Positions 52,142-62,200 of a DNA stretch of 64,000 nt are shown piece after piece. The notes beneath the pieces were generated by a model, which made no database searches, had not been told where the DNA came from, and saw only the letters and a list, made by a program, of their open reading frames with translations. Position numbers and translations under genes: made by a program. Every line of letters begins with the position of its first letter. Position 1 is the first letter of the stretch. The DNA is from Yersinia nurmii (lineage in GTDB: Bacteria; Pseudomonadota; Gammaproteobacteria; Enterobacterales; Enterobacteriaceae): positions 248,001 through 312,000 of the forward strand of contig NZ_CPYD01000005.1 in the NCBI RefSeq assembly GCF_001112925.1, in the 5' to 3' direction.

Positions 52142-53944
52142 ATGGAATTATCTCCCCCGCTAATGTTGGTGGTGATTGGTCTGAGTTCATTATTGGCGCA
52201 GTGGGTCGCCTGGTTATTACGTTTACCGGCGATTCTTCCGCTGTTATTGATGGGCATCGTACTTGGCCCGCTGGTGCACTGGGTACAACCCGATTTGCTG
52301 TTTGGTGATTTGCTGTTCCCACTGGTTTCCCTGTCCGTTGCCATCATTTTATTTGAAGGCGCGTTAACTCTGCGAGTGGAAGAGATTCGCGGCTTGGGCG
52401 GCGTGGTACGCAATCTGGTTACCGTGGGAATGTTGGTGACATTTTCGGTTATCAGTGTGGCCTGTTGGTGGCTACTGAATTTCCCTCCTGAGCTGGCCGC
52501 GCTAATCGGAGCCGTCACCGTGGTAACCGGTCCGACGGTTATTGCTCCGTTAATGCGAGTGGTTCGCCCAAAATCTACGATTAATCAGGTGCTACGCTGG
52601 GAAGGGATTGTCATCGACCCGGTTGGAGCAATATTCACCCTGCTGGTCTTTGAATTTATTGTCCTCAAACAGAATGCCGAATCTTACACTCACCTGTTCT
52701 GGACGCTGGGTATTACCGCCGCCGTGGGTCTCATCGCCGGTGCGCTATTTGGCTATTTATTAGGATTGGCGCTGCGCCGCGTCTGGCTACCTCGCTATCT
52801 GCAAAACCTAGCGGTATTGGCAATTATGCTGGCCGCATTTGGTATTTCTAACGCTATTGCCGATGAATCCGGCCTGCTTACCGTCACGGTAATGGGCATC
52901 TGGCTGGCAAATATGCGAGATGTCGATACCAGCGATATTCTGGCTTTCAAGGAAGAATTATCTGCGATTCTGATTTCCGCTCTGTTTATTATTCTAGCGG
53001 CGCGGTTGGATATTCATGCTCTATGGAGCATGGGTTGGCCGCTACTGATTTTACTGGCGGTAGTGCAGTTTATTGCTCGTCCGTTGTGTATCGCCGTTTC
53101 GACCTGGCGATCCAGCCTCCATTGGCGCGACCGTCTGCTGCTGTGCTGGATCGCTCCGCGAGGTATTGTCGCGGCGGCGGTCAGCTCATTATTCGCCCTA
53201 ACTTTACAGCGTAATGGCTACGAAGGAGCGGATAAGCTGGTTACGGTGGTTTTCGCGATTATTATCGGCACCGTCGTGCTGCAAAGCCTGACCAGTGGAA
53301 TGATGGCACGCTGGCTGCGAGTTCAGCAGCAGAAGCCGCGCGGCGTACTGATTGTCGGTGCCAATAGCGTGGCACGCATGCTGGCGCAGGCGTTGCTTAA
53401 ACTGAATCTTCCCGTGCTGGTCACTGATAGCAGTTGGGAATATTACCGCTTGGCGCGTATGGAAGGCATTCCGGCCTATTATGGTCACGCTTACTCAGAA
53501 CATGCTGAAAACTATCTCGATTTGAGCGAAACCGCGCAGGTTTTGGCGCTCTCTCCCAATCGCCACCAGAATGCGCTAGCGGTGTACCATTTTGGTCACA
53601 TCTTTGGCGATAACCATGTGTTCGCCATTCGTTCCGGAACGCTACAGAAAGGGCGAACCAATGCAGAAAGTAGCCGATTCCGCCGCCACGAAGTGCTGTT
53701 CGCACCAGAAGCCACTTATGGCCGCTTAAGCAGCCTGATTGCCAAAGGTGCCACCATCAAAGCGACCAAACTCAGTGAAAACTTTGGCTGGCTGGAATAT
53801 CTGGAGAAACATCAGGGCATTATTCCACTATTTTATCAGCGGGAAGACGGCACTTTGCAGCCAATTAGTGCCGGCGTGGCTCCTGCGGTGCCCTGTACTC
53901 TGATAGCCTTGGTACAGGACGATAACTCATTGGCAACCCGCTGA
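52142..53944 (+). CDS. CPA1 Na+/H+ antiporter with C-terminal TrkA-N/RCK-like domain
   Basis: 600 aa from the ATG at 52142 (AAGG box); 18 extra codons upstream are weakly supported. Membrane domain (about 1-395, 12 segments) with VTGPTVIAPLMRVVRP and WEGIVIDPVGAIFTLL, the two antiporter motifs, the second carrying the ion-binding Asp. The C-terminal half binds a nucleotide-like ligand: RGVLIVGANSVARMLAQ (about 402-418) has a Rossmann-type turn, so gating by nucleotides is likely. A second CPA1 antiporter besides yjcE in this window. Not in the E. coli pgi-lysC region. Confidence 0.87.
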   Translation: MELSPPLMLVVIGLSSLLAQWVAWLLRLPAILPLLLMGIVLGPLVHWVQPDLLFGDLLFPLVSLSVAIILFEGALTLRVEEIRGLGGVVRNLVTVGMLVTFSVISVACWWLLNFPPELAALIGAVTVVTGPTVIAPLMRVVRPKSTINQVLRWEGIVIDPVGAIFTLLVFEFIVLKQNAESYTHLFWTLGITAAVGLIAGALFGYLLGLALRRVWLPRYLQNLAVLAIMLAAFGISNAIADESGLLTVTVMGIWLANMRDVDTSDILAFKEELSAILISALFIILAARLDIHALWSMGWPLLILLAVVQFIARPLCIAVSTWRSSLHWRDRLLLCWIAPRGIVAAAVSSLFALTLQRNGYEGADKLVTVVFAIIIGTVVLQSLTSGMMARWLRVQQQKPRGVLIVGANSVARMLAQALLKLNLPVLVTDSSWEYYRLARMEGIPAYYGHAYSEHAENYLDLSETAQVLALSPNRHQNALAVYHFGHIFGDNHVFAIRSGTLQKGRTNAESSRFRRHEVLFAPEATYGRLSSLIAKGATIKATKLSENFGWLEYLEKHQGIIPLFYQREDGTLQPISAGVAPAVPCTLIALVQDDNSLATR

Positions 53945-53968
53945 TTACCCGATAAATCACTTCACCCA

Positions 53969-53996
53969 GAGGGAAGGCCAAGCGTCTTCCCTTTTT
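53969..53996 (+). terminator. Terminator after the antiporter gene
   Basis: GGGAAG / CTTCCC stem with a 9-base loop followed by TTTTTATT. Confidence 0.78.
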
Positions 53997-54214
53997 ATTA
54001 TAAGATTGACGAATAAGCGCTCGATCAGAAAAAAAATTATTGTTAACAATTGGTGACATCGTTGGGAAAATCGCAGTTTTGCAGATAATCCCAATATATT
54101 GCCCTCGCCACGCCACAGATTCCCCCAATACGCTAAAAACCGACAGTATGCAGGTGAAAAAACCTCATTGTGCCGCCGTTGACAGCGGCCCGAGAACCCG
54201 TTATTCCTAAACAC

Positions 54215-54540
54215 CTACTTACGCAGCATTGCGTAAGCCAGAAGAGGTGCGTCGCCCAGGTAGAGTGTCGGAGGAGCCGTAATCCGCTGAAGACATTTGA
54301 GGGGGAGCGACGCCGAGACGTGATGACTTCGGCTATCACCACGTCGACTACAGGGGCTGAATCCCTTGGGTTGTCACCGGAAACCGTTCATTTAGAATGG
54401 TTCGCAAGGTGGAGCGCTTCTGGGTGTACCCTAGCGTAATTCTTATGCTTGTGCCCCCTGTCTCCCGCTCTTCCCTTGTGCCAAGGCTTATGTATTTAGA
54501 TGACCACCCTGCGCGGTGCATCCCTGACACGAGGTTTTTT
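54215..54540 (+). ncRNA. Lysine riboswitch (lysC leader)
   Basis: Lysine-sensing RNA upstream of lysC. The entry hairpin CTTACGCA / TGCGTAAG (54218-54237) is followed by GCCAGAAGAGGTGCG, the GGAGGAGCC junction, GAGGGGGAGC, ACAGGGGCTGAATCCC and GGGTTGTCACCGG near 54367-54380. These conserved blocks are in the order of the E. coli lysC leader. Downstream, GGTGGAGCGCTTCTGGGTG and CTCTTCCCTTGTGCC also match that leader and form the expression platform before the GAGG ribosome site. Bound lysine would hide the ribosome site. Confidence 0.95.
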
Positions 54541-54542
54541 AG

Positions 54543-55910
54543 ATGATTCATGCAGCACCCCAACAGGCTACCATCGTCGCCAAATTTGGTGGAACCAGCG
54601 TCGCCGATTTTACCGCTATGAGCCGCAGCGCTGACGTGGTTCTGTCTAATCCCGATGTTCGCTTGGTCATTCTCTCGGCCTCTGCCGGTATTACTAATCT
54701 GTTGGTCGCCCTTGCCGAAGGTTGCGAGCCAGAACAACGCGCCTTTCATCTGGATGAAATTCGCCGTATTCAATATGCCATTCTCGATAACCTGAAGGAA
54801 TCCAGCGTAGTACGTGATGAAATTGATCGCATGCTGGAAAATATCGCCATGTTGTCCGAAGCCGCCAGCCTAGCGACATCCACCGCGCTGACGGACGAAT
54901 TGGTTAGCCACGGCGAGCTGATGTCTACGCTGCTGTTCGTTGAAATCATTCGCCAACGCAACGTTGCCGTTGAATGGTTCGACGTGCGTAAAGTGATGCG
55001 CACCAATGATCGCTTTGGTCGAGCAGAACCGGATACTCAAGCATTGGCTGAGCTGGCTCGAGCGCAGTTGGCACCGCGTCTGGCCGAAGCCATTATTGTC
55101 ACCCAAGGCTTTATCGGCAGCGAAGCTAAAGGCCGCACCACCACTCTAGGCCGAGGCGGCAGCGACTACACCGCCGCATTACTCGGTGAAGCGTTGAGCC
55201 TCAGCCGCGTTGATATCTGGACTGACGTTCCCGGCATTTACACGACGGATCCGCGTGTGGTGCCTCAGGCTCAGCGCATCGATAAAATCGCCTTTGAAGA
55301 AGCCGCTGAAATGGCGACTTTTGGCGCTAAAGTCTTACATCCCGCCACCTTATTGCCCGCCGTTCGCAGCGATATTCCCGTGTTTGTTGGTTCGAGTAAA
55401 GATCCGGCCGCCGGTGGCACTTTAGTCTGCAATAAAACCGAAAATCCGCCGCTGTTCCGCGCGCTGGCATTACGTCGTAAACAAACGCTGGTGACCTTAC
55501 ACAGCCTGAATATGCTTCACGCTCGCGGTTTTCTAGCAGAGGTTTTCAATATTCTGGCGCGCCACAATATTTCCGTTGATTTGATCACGACTTCTGAGGT
55601 CAGCGTGGCGCTAACGCTGGATACCACTGGATCCACGTCGACCGGCGAAAGTCTGCTGACCACGTCTTTACTGACTGAGCTCTCCTCCCTCTGTCGGGTG
55701 GAAGTCGAGGAAAACCTGGCTCTGGTGGCAATTATCGGCAATCAGCTTTCTCAGGCTTACGGCGTTGGAAAAGAAGTATTCGGCGTTTTAGACCCATTCA
55801 ATATTCGTATGATTTGCTACGGTGCCAGCAGCAACAATCTGTGCTTCTTGGTTCCCGGCGACGATGCCGAACAAGTAGTCAAAACCCTGCACCATAATCT
55901 GTTCGAATAA
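54543..55910 (+). CDS. lysC: Lysine-sensitive aspartokinase III
   Basis: Phosphorylates aspartate at the head of lysine, threonine and methionine synthesis. 455 aa (E. coli 449). Kinase motif VAKFGGTSVADF at the N-terminus, TLGRGGSDYTAALLGEAL for the substrate, and two ACT domains after about residue 310 that bind inhibitory lysine (LITTSEVSVALTLD). Controlled at RNA level by the upstream riboswitch and at protein level by lysine. Confidence 0.97.
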   Translation: MIHAAPQQATIVAKFGGTSVADFTAMSRSADVVLSNPDVRLVILSASAGITNLLVALAEGCEPEQRAFHLDEIRRIQYAILDNLKESSVVRDEIDRMLENIAMLSEAASLATSTALTDELVSHGELMSTLLFVEIIRQRNVAVEWFDVRKVMRTNDRFGRAEPDTQALAELARAQLAPRLAEAIIVTQGFIGSEAKGRTTTLGRGGSDYTAALLGEALSLSRVDIWTDVPGIYTTDPRVVPQAQRIDKIAFEEAAEMATFGAKVLHPATLLPAVRSDIPVFVGSSKDPAAGGTLVCNKTENPPLFRALALRRKQTLVTLHSLNMLHARGFLAEVFNILARHNISVDLITTSEVSVALTLDTTGSTSTGESLLTTSLLTELSSLCRVEVEENLALVAIIGNQLSQAYGVGKEVFGVLDPFNIRMICYGASSNNLCFLVPGDDAEQVVKTLHHNLFE

Positions 55911-55923
55911 ATAATAACAATCA

Positions 55924-55942
55924 GCCGGGTGGATACCGCCCG
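55924..55942 (+). terminator. Hairpin between lysC and panS
   Basis: CCGGGTGG / CCGCCCGG with one G-U pair and an ATA loop, no U-run. May attenuate or stabilise transcripts rather than terminate. Confidence 0.45.
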
Positions 55943-55984
55943 GTACCTTCCCTGCACAACATCACCCGATAACAGGACATCGCT

Positions 55985-56926
55985 ATGCTTGCCAAAGTCA
56001 CTCGCTTGTTCCCGCTCTGGGCGGTTTTGCTGTCTATCGCCGCCTATTACACCCCCCACACCTTTACGCCAATCGGCCCCTATATTGGCCCATTACTCAT
56101 GCTAATCATGTTTGCCATGGGCGTAACGCTGCGGTTAGAAGACTTTAAACGCGTGCTTTCGCGGCCTGCCCCGGTCGCTGCGGCGACTTTTTTGCATTAT
56201 CTGATTATGCCGCTGACGGCCTGGATACTGGCAATGCTATTCCGAATGCCGCCAGATCTTTCCGCTGGGATGGTTTTGGTAGGCAGCGTCGCCAGCGGAA
56301 CGGCATCCAACGTTATGATTTATCTGGCCAAAGGTGATGTGGCTTTATCTGTCACTATTTCTGCGGTTTCAACGTTGGTTGGCGTATTCGCTACGCCGCT
56401 ACTCACCCGTTTATACGTCGATGCCACAATCAGCGTAGACGTAATCGGTATGCTGAAAAGCATCCTGCAAATCGTTGTCATTCCGATAGCTGCCGGATTG
56501 GTTATCCATCACTGTTTTACCAAGACAATTAAACGTATTGAACCCTATCTGCCCGCCCTCTCCATGGTTTGCATTCTTACCATCATCAGCGCTGTAGTTG
56601 CGGGTAGTCAGGGACATATTGCATCTGTTGGCTTCGTGGTGATTCTTGCCGTTATTTTGCATAACGGGATTGGCTTGCTCAGTGGCTATTGGGGCGGAAA
56701 ACTATTCGGCTTTGACGAATCAACTTGCCGCACATTGGCTATTGAAGTTGGTATGCAAAACTCAGGGCTAGCGGCCACATTAGGCAAAATTTACTTCTCT
56801 CCCTTGGCTGCGCTTCCGGGGGCTCTTTTCTCCGTCTGGCACAATCTTTCCGGTTCTCTCCTCGCCGGTTATTGGTCAGGACGAGCAATCAAAAAAGCCG
56901 TATCAAACGATAAATCAACTAAATAG
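55985..56926 (+). CDS. panS: Bile acid:sodium symporter-family transporter (PanS / ASBT type)
   Basis: 313 aa, ten membrane helices. It looks nearly identical to the Yersinia frederiksenii ASBT homologue used for crystal structures. Sodium-site segments [19 protein letters not shown] (crossover helix, about 100-118) and [13 protein letters not shown] (about 255-267) are intact. In Salmonella the relative PanS moves ketopantoate/pantothenate; bile acids are model ligands. Starts 74 bases after lysC. Confidence 0.9.
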   Translation: MLAKVTRLFPLWAVLLSIAAYYTPHTFTPIGPYIGPLLMLIMFAMGVTLRLEDFKRVLSRPAPVAAATFLHYLIMPLTAWILAMLFRMPPDLSAGMVLVGSVASGTASNVMIYLAKGDVALSVTISAVSTLVGVFATPLLTRLYVDATISVDVIGMLKSILQIVVIPIAAGLVIHHCFTKTIKRIEPYLPALSMVCILTIISAVVAGSQGHIASVGFVVILAVILHNGIGLLSGYWGGKLFGFDESTCRTLAIEVGMQNSGLAATLGKIYFSPLAALPGALFSVWHNLSGSLLAGYWSGRAIKKAVSNDKSTK

Positions 56927-57453
56927 AGCTGTCGCACTCGATAGGTTTCGGGTGCGTTCTCGATCTAAATACAAAAACTTACGCGCGTTTGCCTTAAATG
57001 TCCTCTACGAAATTTCACATTCCCCCCTGCACGGGTTGTCAGTTATTCCCATTTCCCCTATTATCCACCCATAGAAACGAGTTAGGATTCTTCTGACTGC
57101 AAAGAATAAGATTAATAGTAAAAACAAAGTTAATCTTTATAAGAAATAATAATACTTACTTTTTAATTTTTACAAATTTTACAAACACCATGGAATTAAT
57201 CCTTCTAAAAAAAGACATTCCATTAAGTCATTCCACGCATTTAATAAGTCATTAATTATCTACGCCAACATCGCAGATAAAGACCACCTAAATAAAGGTG
57301 AACTGACGCTTCAAGCCATTTTAGGCTTCTCTGTTATTTGCTATTTAACCTTTTCGGGCAGAGGTAGTCTTGCCCCGACGTATTAAATAAAGGACAGAAA
57401 CAGTACCAACGTCTTTATATGGCGTAACAGACTGTTTCTAATAATAGGATTAG
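56927..57453. other. AT-rich non-coding gap before the two-partner secretion genes
   Basis: 527 bases. After panS comes a stem CGCACTCGA / TCGGGTGCG (56933-56956, one G-U pair), a likely weak terminator. Bases 57070-57290 are notably AT-rich. Small stems (AAGCC/GGCTT near 57313, CACCT/AGGTG near 57287) follow. No ORF or clear promoter is supported; the AT content suggests a silencer-bound promoter of acquired genes. Confidence 0.55.
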
Positions 57454-59139
57454 ATGATTAAACGATACTCTGTGTTTTTTTTGCTTTTGAGCGCCAGCGC
57501 TCAGGGGAATACTTTGCCTAATATGGGTGACTTCTCCCCTATGAGCGAATCTCGTCGTGCATTGCAGGATAGCTCGCGTACCGTGCATGAAATAATGGAT
57601 GAACGTCGCTACCAACAATTAAAGAAACAAAAGCTGTTGGATTCAGAAGCTAAAATGCACCACATGGCTTTGCCTATGTCGGCACAGTGTCTACCGATCA
57701 ATGGTGTTTATTTACGCGGCGTTACTCTATTTAAAAAAAGTGATTTAGAATCGCTCACTGCTCTACCTAAAAATTGCATCAGTAGTAACGATATTAATCA
57801 ACTTACCCGCGAGATCACGCATTTATATATAAGCAAAGGTTATGTTACTGCTAGGGTTCAATTTATCCAGCCTAATCAGGATGGTGAACTAGGCATTAAT
57901 ATTACCGAAGGCTTTATTGAGAAAATCACCGGTGGCGACCACTGGGTTAATAGCGATTTATTGTTTCCTGATTTAGTCGGAAAACCGCTTAATCTGACGC
58001 AGCTTGATCAAGGATTAGATCAGGCGAACAGGTTGCAATCCAATACAACTAAATTAGATATTTTACCCGGTAAAAAAGACGGTGGTTCTATTGTGCGATT
58101 GAACAATGTACATACCAAATCATGGCTTTTGTCCGGAAGTATGGATAATTACGGCCAGAAAAACACCGGGAAATGGCTGGCTCGAACATCGGCTAGTTAT
58201 GATAGTCCATTTGGTTTATCTGACTTCGTTAGCTTAAATATCAGCGGCACATTAAAAGATCCGCAGCAGCGCTATAGCCGTGCCTACACCATGCTGTATT
58301 CCATACCTTACGGTGCCTGGACATTTAGCGGATTTGCCAGTTTCTCTGATTATTTAAATCATCAGAAACTAGCGATTAATACCGTTAAATTAGACGGAAA
58401 TACAAAACAATACGGCCTGCGTACCGATTATGTGTTTCACCGCGATCAAGACCAGATTGACTCACTGAGCGCACAACTTACCTACAAAAACGTTAATAAC
58501 TATTTTGAGTCATCCAAGCTACATATCAGTAGCCCAACGCTGACGGTGCTGGAATTGGGTGCCAGCCATATGCAAATTCTACCGCGCGGCCTGTTTAGCC
58601 TGAATGCCACGGTAGAGCAAGGCATGCCGTGGTTTGGCTCAGAGCGCAGTAGTGGCCGCAAACCTGCCGGTTATCCGGATGCACAGTTTACCAAAGCCAA
58701 GGTTTTCGCCAGTTTAAGCCAGCGCTTCAACCTGTTTGATAACCCGTACCAATTGACCAACTCGTTCTACGGTCAGCACAGCAAAAACTCTTTACCGGGC
58801 GTGGAATGGATTAGCCTGACTGACCGCAGCGCAGTCCGCGGCTTTAGTCATAATACCCTTTCCGGCGATAACGGTTGGTATCTGCAAAATACGCTGTCTC
58901 GCACGATTCCAGTGGGTAATACCACTTTTACCCCACGTTTAGGGGCAGATGTAGGACGAGTACAGGCACGTCATAGTCAGCAAAGCTGGCAAAGCAGCGC
59001 AGGTCTCAGCGCCGGAGTGACCTTCCGTTATCAAGGCTCATTAATTGATGTGGAAGCCAGCCGTGGCTGGATTCTTTCCGAACACAAAACCCCCGTTGAT
59101 CCGGTACAGGTTCTGGCCCGTTTCTCGTACACCTTTTAA
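57454..59139 (+). CDS. Two-partner secretion outer-membrane transporter (TpsB; FhaC/ShlB/CdiB family)
   Basis: 561 aa. Signal peptide in residues 1-18 (FFLLLSASAQG). A helical plug region rich in Arg and Gln (SSRTVHEIMDERRYQQLKKQK) precedes two POTRA domains (about 75-150 and 150-225; first one opens with CLPINGVYLRGVTLF and closes through a second Cys). The C-terminal half is a 16-strand barrel with the loop-6 motif VRGF in RSAVRGFSHNTLSGDNG and a terminal Phe. It exports the exoprotein encoded 70 bases downstream. All family parts are present. Confidence 0.93.
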   Translation: MIKRYSVFFLLLSASAQGNTLPNMGDFSPMSESRRALQDSSRTVHEIMDERRYQQLKKQKLLDSEAKMHHMALPMSAQCLPINGVYLRGVTLFKKSDLESLTALPKNCISSNDINQLTREITHLYISKGYVTARVQFIQPNQDGELGINITEGFIEKITGGDHWVNSDLLFPDLVGKPLNLTQLDQGLDQANRLQSNTTKLDILPGKKDGGSIVRLNNVHTKSWLLSGSMDNYGQKNTGKWLARTSASYDSPFGLSDFVSLNISGTLKDPQQRYSRAYTMLYSIPYGAWTFSGFASFSDYLNHQKLAINTVKLDGNTKQYGLRTDYVFHRDQDQIDSLSAQLTYKNVNNYFESSKLHISSPTLTVLELGASHMQILPRGLFSLNATVEQGMPWFGSERSSGRKPAGYPDAQFTKAKVFASLSQRFNLFDNPYQLTNSFYGQHSKNSLPGVEWISLTDRSAVRGFSHNTLSGDNGWYLQNTLSRTIPVGNTTFTPRLGADVGRVQARHSQQSWQSSAGLSAGVTFRYQGSLIDVEASRGWILSEHKTPVDPVQVLARFSYTF

Positions 59140-59209
59140 CGACCCTTTTATTGATTAATAACACCCGTGGTTAACGTTATAAAAACGGAAATATCTAGGA
59201 GATACATGG

Positions 59210-62200
59210 ATGAAAACTAAAAAATTCAAACTGTCGCCCGCAGGAAAACTGGTTGCCTCTTTGGCGATTATTTTCGCCTCATTGGGTGCTGCATACGCCG
59301 CCGATATCGTCGGGGCCGGTGACGCAGCCCATAACCCAACCATCAGCAGCGCAGCCAACGGCGCAGCGGTAGTCGATATTGTTGCTCCTTCAGCATCAGG
59401 TTTATCTCATAACCAATACGATAGCTTTAACGTTAATAAACCCGGCGCGGTGCTAAATAACTCCTTAACCGACGGCACCTCTCAACTGGCCGGTCAGCTT
59501 AATGCCAACGCCAATTTGGGCGGTAACGCTGCAAAAGTCATTCTGAATGAAGTGATTAGCCGTAACCCTTCTTTATTATTAGGGAAACAGGAAATCTTCG
59601 GCATGGCCGCTGATTATGTGCTTGCTAACCCGAACGGTATCGCCTGTGATGGCTGCGGTTTTATCAATACCAACCGATCTTCGTTGGTAGTAGGTAATCC
59701 GCTGGTTGAAAAAGGAGAGCTGAATGGCTTTAACACCTTCAACAATACCCATGCTCTATCAATAGGTAAAGGCGGGTTGGATGCGGATCGCGCTCTGGAT
59801 CTGATTGCACCACGCATCAGCGCCGAAGGTCGTATCTCCTCTCCGGAGCAGGTGTACGCTCTGACCGGCGAAAACCGTGTCTCAGCCAAAGGCGAGATTC
59901 TGGAAAGCAGAAATACTCAAAAAGCTGGCGCGTTAGACAGCTACTACCTCGGTAGTATGCAAGCTGGCCGTATTCGCCTGATCAGCACAGCCGAAGGAAG
60001 CGGCGTAAAAATCGGTAATGAAATCAGCACGTTTCGTTTGGCTAACGGTCAGGTCAACGTTGGGGATATCGATGTTGCATCGAAAGGCAATCTCGAGTTA
60101 GAAGCCGCCAAATTAAAGGGAGCCGATATCAGATTAACGGGTAAAAACATCGTATCCAAAGGCAAAATCATCTCCGATAGTCACAACCGCAATGATAGCG
60201 ATAACTACGATACCTGGTGGAGCGGCAAATACGTTAACAACCGCGATAGCAGCCAGCGCCTTCAGGAAACCAGTATTTCAGGTAATGATATTTCGATTGT
60301 TGCCAAGCAAAACAATACGCTGACCGGCGCATATGTCCAGGGCCGCGATGTAACTCTGCAAGGCGGTAACCTCAAGCTAGACGGGCAAAAACTGACACAA
60401 ACCGACGGTCATACTGATAATCGGGATCGTGGCGCATGGCGTCGCAATACCAATAAAGAAAGCGAGAAAGTTGAACAAGTCGGCACCACGGTTTATGCAC
60501 ATCGAAATGCAAAATTAATGGCTGACGAAGGCGATATCGTGATCAGCGGTAGCCAGGTCTATGCCAACAACGATCTGAGCGTCAATGCAAAACACGATCT
60601 GCATCTATCGGGTTTAACTGAATCACAAACCGTCCGTGAAAATGGAAGACGTAAAAATGATACCAGCAGGTTACTGACCGGTAGCTGGTCCAATAGCACT
60701 ACGACGGAAGATCTTAAAACCACCAAACTTACCGCCGGAACCGGTAATTTAGGCCTCTCCGCGGGCGGTAATATCACCAGTAAAGGCGCTGAAGTTCGCG
60801 CTAAAAAAGACCTGATTGTCACCGCAGATAAACAAATCAATATCGACGTACAGAAAACGGCCAACCAGAAAACCGTGAAGAACGATATCGTGGTGTGGGG
60901 CGGTATTGGCGGGGGAGATGATAAGGATAATGGTAATAAGAAAGAAGTCAGCCATTCCTCTGATTTTTCTAGCGAAGGGAAACTTCTGGTATCCGGTAAT
61001 CAAGGCGTTAAGGTCACGGGCAGTAAAGTCACCGCCAAAGAAGGCGCATTCGTTGAAACCAAGAATGGCGGTCTGGTCATTGATAACGCCATTAGCTTAA
61101 CCACCGATAAAGTGGATCAACGCACCGGTACCGTTTTCAATATCACTAAAGACTCGAAGAAAGCGAACAACTCTACCGAGCAATCAACCGGTAGCGAGCT
61201 GAAATCTGATGCGGATTTAAAACTGTTTAGCCAGCAAGACACGACTATCGTTGGCAGTCTGGTCAATAGCGCCGATGAGTTAGGGATTAAAACCCTGGGC
61301 AATCTGAATGTTAAATCGGCCGTTGAACAGCAAAAGATTGACGAAAAAAACACATCGCTGAAAGTCGATGCCTACGCCAAAGAACATAGCGATAAACAAT
61401 ATCGTGCTGGCCTGCGCATTGAGCATACCAGCGAAACAGAAAAAACCGACAGCGCCAAGAATAAAGCGGCAACCCTCAGCGGCGGCAGCGTAAAAATCGA
61501 ATCGGATAAAGACGTTACCTTTACTGGTTCGAAGCTGGAAACCACCAAAGGCGACGCTAAAATCAGCGGTACTCACGTTGCTTTCCTAGCTGCAGAGGAC
61601 AAAACCACCAGCGACAAAACCAGCACAAAAATTGGCGGCGGCGCTTACTACACCGGCGGTATTGATAAAGCGGGCAGCGGTGTAGAAGTTGGCTATGAAA
61701 ATAGCAAAACTCACACTGACGCGAACAAAGCCGTGACATCCAGCTCCAACGTAGCTGGAAACTTTACCGTTGAGGCAAAAGGCGACCTGACCAACCAAGG
61801 CACTCAGCATAAAGTGGGTGGAAAACTGACGCAGGAAGCAGCGAATGTGAATAACCTCGCAGCTAAAAATACCGAAAGCAGCAAAACTGAAACTTTAAAA
61901 ATCGGTGCCGAAGTCGGCGCTAACGTTGATTACAGCGGTATTACTCGTCCTGTAGAAAAAGCGATTAACAAGGTTGGTAAACTAGACGTTCTCGGTGCCG
62001 CTAGCGATTTGGGTGATATCGGCCTGCCGAACGTTGGTATCGATGTCGGCGCTAACGGCAGCAGCAGCGATGTCACTAAAAACAGTGCAAAAGCGGTCGT
62101 TACGTCCGTTCAGGCTGGCAGCATTACAACGAAAACCACAGGCGCAGTGAAAGATCAGGGCACTCAATACGAAGCCACTAAAGGCGGCGTAACCATTGAA

